The notes under the pieces were generated by a model. The model worked only from the letters and a program-made list of their open reading frames with translations. It was not told the origin of the DNA and made no database searches. A stretch of 8,757 nucleotides of DNA from Oscillibacter sp. (GTDB lineage Bacteria > Bacillota > Clostridia > Oscillospirales > Oscillospiraceae), in the NCBI GenBank assembly GCA_003522105.1, contig DPGF01000036.1:1-8757 (forward strand), given 5' to 3'. Each line of letters begins with the position of its first letter. Positions within the stretch are counted from its first letter, which is position 1. Positions 6,172-8,757 of this stretch are shown one piece after another. The position numbers were made by a program, and so were the translations under genes.

Positions 6172-6224
6172 CCTTGGTGTACCCCGGTCATCTTAAAATG
6201 CCCATTTACGCATGCTTTACGATA

Positions 6225-6255
6225 CGATGCGGGGGAAAAGGCGCCATGCGCATCG
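6225..6255. repeat. Inverted repeat inside the element end
   Basis: CGATGCG (6225-6231) and CGCATCG (6249-6255) are exact reverse complements around 17 bases. They lie between the element boundary and the recombinase stop. This could be part of the integrase-binding attachment site or a weak terminator for the recombinase gene. No T tract follows, so the first is slightly favoured. No coding sequence is seen in 6172-6316. Confidence 0.35.
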
Positions 6256-6316
6256 CAATGTGAAACAGGCTCCACTCTGGTGTGTAGGGAGGATATGATT
6301 GGAGTAACAAGTGGTT

Positions 6317-7987
6317 CTACAGGTCTATTGCGGCAGGAAACTCCCGCATCGAAGGGCCCTCCAGCTCACCGATGAACTTATAGAAGATTCGCACGCTTTG
6401 CCGAAACGGCTGACTGCGGTGCGTAGTCTTCTGCATTCCTTCCGGCAATTCTTTGGGGCCAACTTCTATCCGCCTGACAAATGTCACCAAGGTATCCCGA
6501 TCCAATTCCTTGATGTGCGTGTACTTATTGGTCAATTCAAAAAACGCTCGATAGCTTTCCTGCGTTTCATTTACCGGATCAACGACGCTCAGACAATCAA
6601 TCGTCTTTTCAAGGCCAATCGACTCTCGCTGGAGCTCAGAGAGCATCCGTTCCAAACGGCTGTCATCAATTTTACCCTCGGCATTGTCCGTATATAGTTT
6701 TGTAATGACCTTGTCGATCGTAGATAAACGGGCCTTCGCCTTTTGGAGCTGGAGCTGTTTGGCCTGAATCAGATTATCATCACCAGCACGCTGCATGGCC
6801 TCTCGAGCTACGGTTTCTTTCTCTTCGGAGCTTAAACAAATGAGCGAATTCAAGTCTTGGCGAACTACCTCAAGTATATCGCTATACTTGATGCGGACAC
6901 CAACACAGGGATCCGTAATATCAGGGCGATGACGATTGCAACTGAGATACCAGTACTTTTCTCGCTCACCTTTATATACAGTTCCGCACGAGCACAAAGC
7001 GTGCCCGCATTGCGCACAAAACGCGATCCCCGAGAAGATACTCCGCCGGACATGATCGTATTGGCGAAAGTCAAAAGTGCCCTTGCCCAAATTGAACTGA
7101 GCCAAATCGAATACTTCCTGCGTTACGATCGGTTCATGGGTGTTCTCTGTGACTGCCCATTGTTCCTTTGGCACGTTCAGTTTTTTCTTCGACTTTACGC
7201 TGACTTTCTTGGACTTTCCCAGGAGCGTGTGACCCAAGTAAACTGGATTTTTAAGAATTCGCTTGACAGTCGTATAATTCCATAAATCGGACGCTCGTGC
7301 TGCTCCATCTTCCGAGAAGTTCCCTTTATAGAGGACCTTATACTTTAATGGCGGCATGATACCGTCGCTATTAAGATCCATGGCTATTTTCCGGCTCGAG
7401 TCCCCGTTCGCCGCAGCCTCAAAAATTCGCTGAATGATCGGTGCGGTTTCCTCGTCCGGCACCAGCCGATTCTTATTTCGGGGGTCTTTCACATAGCCGT
7501 AGGGGGCACATGCGCAATATAGGCCTTTCTCCCTCTTGGCTTTCAGAACCTCCTTGACTTTTCTTGAACTGTCACGAAGGTAGACTTCATTCATGGCGAA
7601 CTGGAAAGGCGCCATGACGTTTTCCTGCTCGGTATCGAAGTTGTCAGCTACCGTCAGATAACGAATTCCATGCTCAGGAAAGTACTGTTCAGCATAATAG
7701 CTGGCCTCTCGCATGTCTCTGCCAAGTCGCGAAAGGTCTTTGGTGATTACGATATTTGCTTTGCCTTGCTCTAAAAGCGCAATCATCTCTTGGAATGCCG
7801 GACGGTCAAAGTTACCACCGGACCAACCATCATCGACAAAAACGCGAACCAGGAGTATCTCATTCCGTTCACAATAGTCTTGAATGATCAGCCTCTGGTT
7901 CTTGATGCTGGAGGATTCACCCTCGGCAGCCTCTTCATTAGATAGTCTCAGGTAAGCAAATGCGATTCTGCGAATGTCGGTTCTCAC
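6317..7987 (-). CDS. Large serine recombinase (TndX/TnpX type)
   Basis: This 556-residue site-specific recombinase probably integrates and excises the element. The N-terminal resolvase domain (about 8-150) carries the nucleophile in YLRLS (Ser16), then DDGWSGGNFDRPAF and ITKDLSRLGRD with catalytic arginines. A recombinase domain spans about 160-290. A zinc ribbon follows, with C324-x2-C327 and C350/C361. A coiled coil rich in K, E and Q (about 405-465) is the kind used for synapsis in large serine integrases. Length fits Tn5397 TndX better than the longer Tn4451 TnpX. The start is GTG (7985-7987), with GGAGG at 7993-7997; the overlapping ATG at 7987-7989 is followed at once by TGA. The tnpW-like stop is 37 bases upstream, so the two are probably co-transcribed. 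Confidence 0.95.
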   Translation of the reverse strand: MRTDIRRIAFAYLRLSNEEAAEGESSSIKNQRLIIQDYCERNEILLVRVFVDDGWSGGNFDRPAFQEMIALLEQGKANIVITKDLSRLGRDMREASYYAEQYFPEHGIRYLTVADNFDTEQENVMAPFQFAMNEVYLRDSSRKVKEVLKAKREKGLYCACAPYGYVKDPRNKNRLVPDEETAPIIQRIFEAAANGDSSRKIAMDLNSDGIMPPLKYKVLYKGNFSEDGAARASDLWNYTTVKRILKNPVYLGHTLLGKSKKVSVKSKKKLNVPKEQWAVTENTHEPIVTQEVFDLAQFNLGKGTFDFRQYDHVRRSIFSGIAFCAQCGHALCSCGTVYKGEREKYWYLSCNRHRPDITDPCVGVRIKYSDILEVVRQDLNSLICLSSEEKETVAREAMQRAGDDNLIQAKQLQLQKAKARLSTIDKVITKLYTDNAEGKIDDSRLERMLSELQRESIGLEKTIDCLSVVDPVNETQESYRAFFELTNKYTHIKELDRDTLVTFVRRIEVGPKELPEGMQKTTHRSQPFRQSVRIFYKFIGELEGPSMREFPAAIDL

Positions 7988-8024
7988 ATTAACCTCCTTC
8001 GACGAACCGACCCACTATAGGATA

Positions 8025-8225
8025 TTATACGGCATCGCCTGTACCTTCGTCAAATGCAGATTTTCCGTTCTTCTCTTTCAGCAGTCGGCTTATAATCAAA
8101 TCTGGAACAGATTGGGTGTCTGAATAGGATCGGTTGACAATATAGGTCGCTTCACCAAGTTTTATTTCACTCATTTGGTTTTCTTCGCCTCCACCGATAG
8201 TATTCTCCAGTTTCGGATCCATCAT
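8025..8225 (-). CDS. tnpW: TnpW-like transposon protein
   Basis: This 66-residue protein contains IKLGEATYIVNRSYSDTQSVPDLIISRLLKEK (residues 21-52, shown here in parts: GEATYIV, SYSDTQS, ISRLLKEK), matching the TnpW family pattern of a short beta motif, a YIV core, and a C-terminal helix. TnpW is encoded beside the recombinase in Tn4451-type elements; its function is not established to my knowledge. The ATG at 8223-8225 is chosen because an AGGAGA box (about 8231-8236) precedes it. A second ATG follows at once, and M18 is a weaker internal choice. It is the first gene of the two-gene recombinase unit. The gene symbol rests on recalled family similarity. Confidence 0.72.
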   Translation of the reverse strand: MMDPKLENTIGGGEENQMSEIKLGEATYIVNRSYSDTQSVPDLIISRLLKEKNGKSAFDEGTGDAV

Positions 8226-8297
8226 GCGGTTCTCCTTTTACATAAACGAAGGAGCTCTTCAGAATAAATGTAGAAAAAGAGGGCCTTTTGACCGCAT

Positions 8298-8315
8298 TCT
8301 GGAGCAGGCTCCGGA
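8298..8315. repeat. Inverted repeat between tnpW and the plus-strand ORFs
   Basis: TCTGGAGC (8298-8305) and GCTCCGGA (8308-8315) are inverted with one mismatch around a 2-base centre. It lies in the divergent gap (8226-8328) and may be an operator for the recombinase unit or the plus-strand genes. I saw no convincing promoter pair in the gap. Confidence 0.35.
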
Positions 8316-8328
8316 TCGATCATAGAAA

Positions 8329-8442
8329 ATGACCCATCTCCCCGAATTGTGGGAACGCGCTCCCGCGATTATGCTCCTCGCGCGCTTTCTGCACTATTTG
8401 AATTGGGAAAACGAGGGGCAGACCCCTACAGCAAACCTTTGA
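8329..8442 (+). CDS. Possible 37-residue hypothetical peptide
   Basis: The ORF reads MTHLPELWERAPAIMLLARF followed by LHYLNWENEGQTPTANL. The amino-acid content (hydrophobic middle, acidic and polar tail, two tryptophans) looks more protein-like than the other frames here. I do not recognise a family. There is no good ribosome binding site before the ATG, which lowers confidence. It could also be the remnant of a longer gene or chance. It lies just beyond an inverted repeat, divergent from tnpW and 101 bases before the next frame. Confidence 0.3.
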   Translation: MTHLPELWERAPAIMLLARFLHYLNWENEGQTPTANL

Positions 8443-8545
8443 CCATAATTGAGCCTTTCATACGATTAAACCAGCAGTTCAATGACAATTGCTGCAGAGA
8501 CAGATATCATAGGATCAACGAAAAGAGACAAGGAGTGAATACAAT

Positions 8546-8757
8546 GAACCTTATGTGCCTCATGCCGGCTATATCGATTACGGATTTGATGGTGACACGC
8601 TGCTCCATTCAGGGAAGTACATCAAGTATCCCAAGAACAGTAATTGCCAGCGGTGGATGAAACGGGAGACCAGCCGAAAGTTTCGGAACTGTCAGGATCT
8701 ACCCAGAAAGGGGAATTACTATCGGCGCCTTTTGGACTACTGGTGGACATTGTATTA
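8546..8757 (+). pseudogene. Small W/Y/R-rich accessory protein, start apparently frameshifted
   Basis: From 8546 a frame runs open to the last base: EPYVPHAGYIDYGFDGDTLL, then HSGKYIKYPKNSNCQRWMKR, then a basic stretch ending RRLLDYWWTLY. The WMKR...GNYYRRLxDYWWTLY pattern resembles small hypothetical proteins I recall from clostridial mobile elements and phages; the function is unknown. A strong AAGGAG (8530-8535) sits 8 bases before ATG 8544-8546, but that ATG is in another frame and gives only a 38-codon unrelated peptide ending at 8660. One extra base between 8547 and 8549 would join ATG to this frame. The only in-frame alternative start, GTG 8555, is 19 bases from the box. The final two bases (TA) could begin a stop, making this nearly complete. 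Confidence 0.6.

Larger units (their letters stand above)
6172..8757. mobile_element. Serine recombinase (Tn4451-like) integrated element, one end
   Basis: The left boundary is placed where SASP similarity stops, within a few bases of 6172. The recombinase gene lies 145 bases inside this end, the usual arrangement for large serine integrases. Beyond it come a TnpW-like gene and small accessory ORFs. Base composition is visibly more AT-rich than in the flanking Moco region, consistent with acquisition by transfer. The other end, any cargo or mobilisation genes, and the SASP 5' half should lie beyond base 8757. Exact attachment-site bases cannot be fixed without the second junction. Confidence 0.8.

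Noticed and set aside
8349..8660. 103-codon plus-strand reading frame
   Set aside because: It has no ribosome binding site at its start, its protein composition is not convincing, and it overlaps two better frames (8329-8442 and 8546-8757).

Overview
The window looks like the chromosome of a GC-rich, spore-forming anaerobic Clostridium-class bacterium, plausibly an Oscillospiraceae-type gut organism. This is inferred from three things: an alpha/beta small acid-soluble spore protein (SASP) remnant, a DUF5662-type protein, and a Tn4451-like recombinase/TnpW pair, all with strong GGAGG ribosome binding sites. The lineage is an inference; no rRNA or other taxonomic marker is present.

Bases 1-5181 form a molybdenum cofactor (Moco) region. 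A minus-strand operon runs moaA - moaC - MOSC protein - MoeA-like protein and leaves the window at base 1. Its genes are separated by a few bases or joined by an ATGA overlap. It is driven by a clear promoter at 2706-2734. Divergent from it is an IclR-family regulator gene (plus strand) with its own promoter at 2782-2810. A long bidirectional terminator separates iclR from a second minus-strand unit: a radical SAM gene of unknown function followed by mogA. Together the genes cover cyclic pyranopterin formation (MoaA, MoaC), adenylylation of molybdopterin (MogA) and probably molybdate insertion or cofactor handling (MoeA-like, MOSC). MoaD, MoaE and MoeB are not in the window. The moaA and radical SAM promoters share a near-palindromic 14-base element over their -35 boxes (13 of 14 identical), which suggests one regulator controls both.

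Bases 5182-6171 hold a DUF5662-like gene, a structured intergenic stretch, an intrinsic terminator and the 3' half of an alpha/beta SASP gene. The SASP coding frame breaks off sharply at about 6171.

From about 6172 to the window end lies one end of a mobile element. It holds a short non-coding end with an inverted repeat, a 556-residue large serine recombinase, a 66-residue TnpW-like protein, and then, on the plus strand, a possible 37-residue ORF and a small W/Y/R-rich protein frame that runs to the last base and seems to have lost its start by a frameshift. The SASP gene is therefore the likely integration site. The rest of the element and the SASP 5' half should lie beyond base 8757. The most interesting hypothesis is that precise excision restores a sporulation gene, as in skin-type elements, but ordinary insertional disruption of one SASP paralogue is equally consistent with this window.
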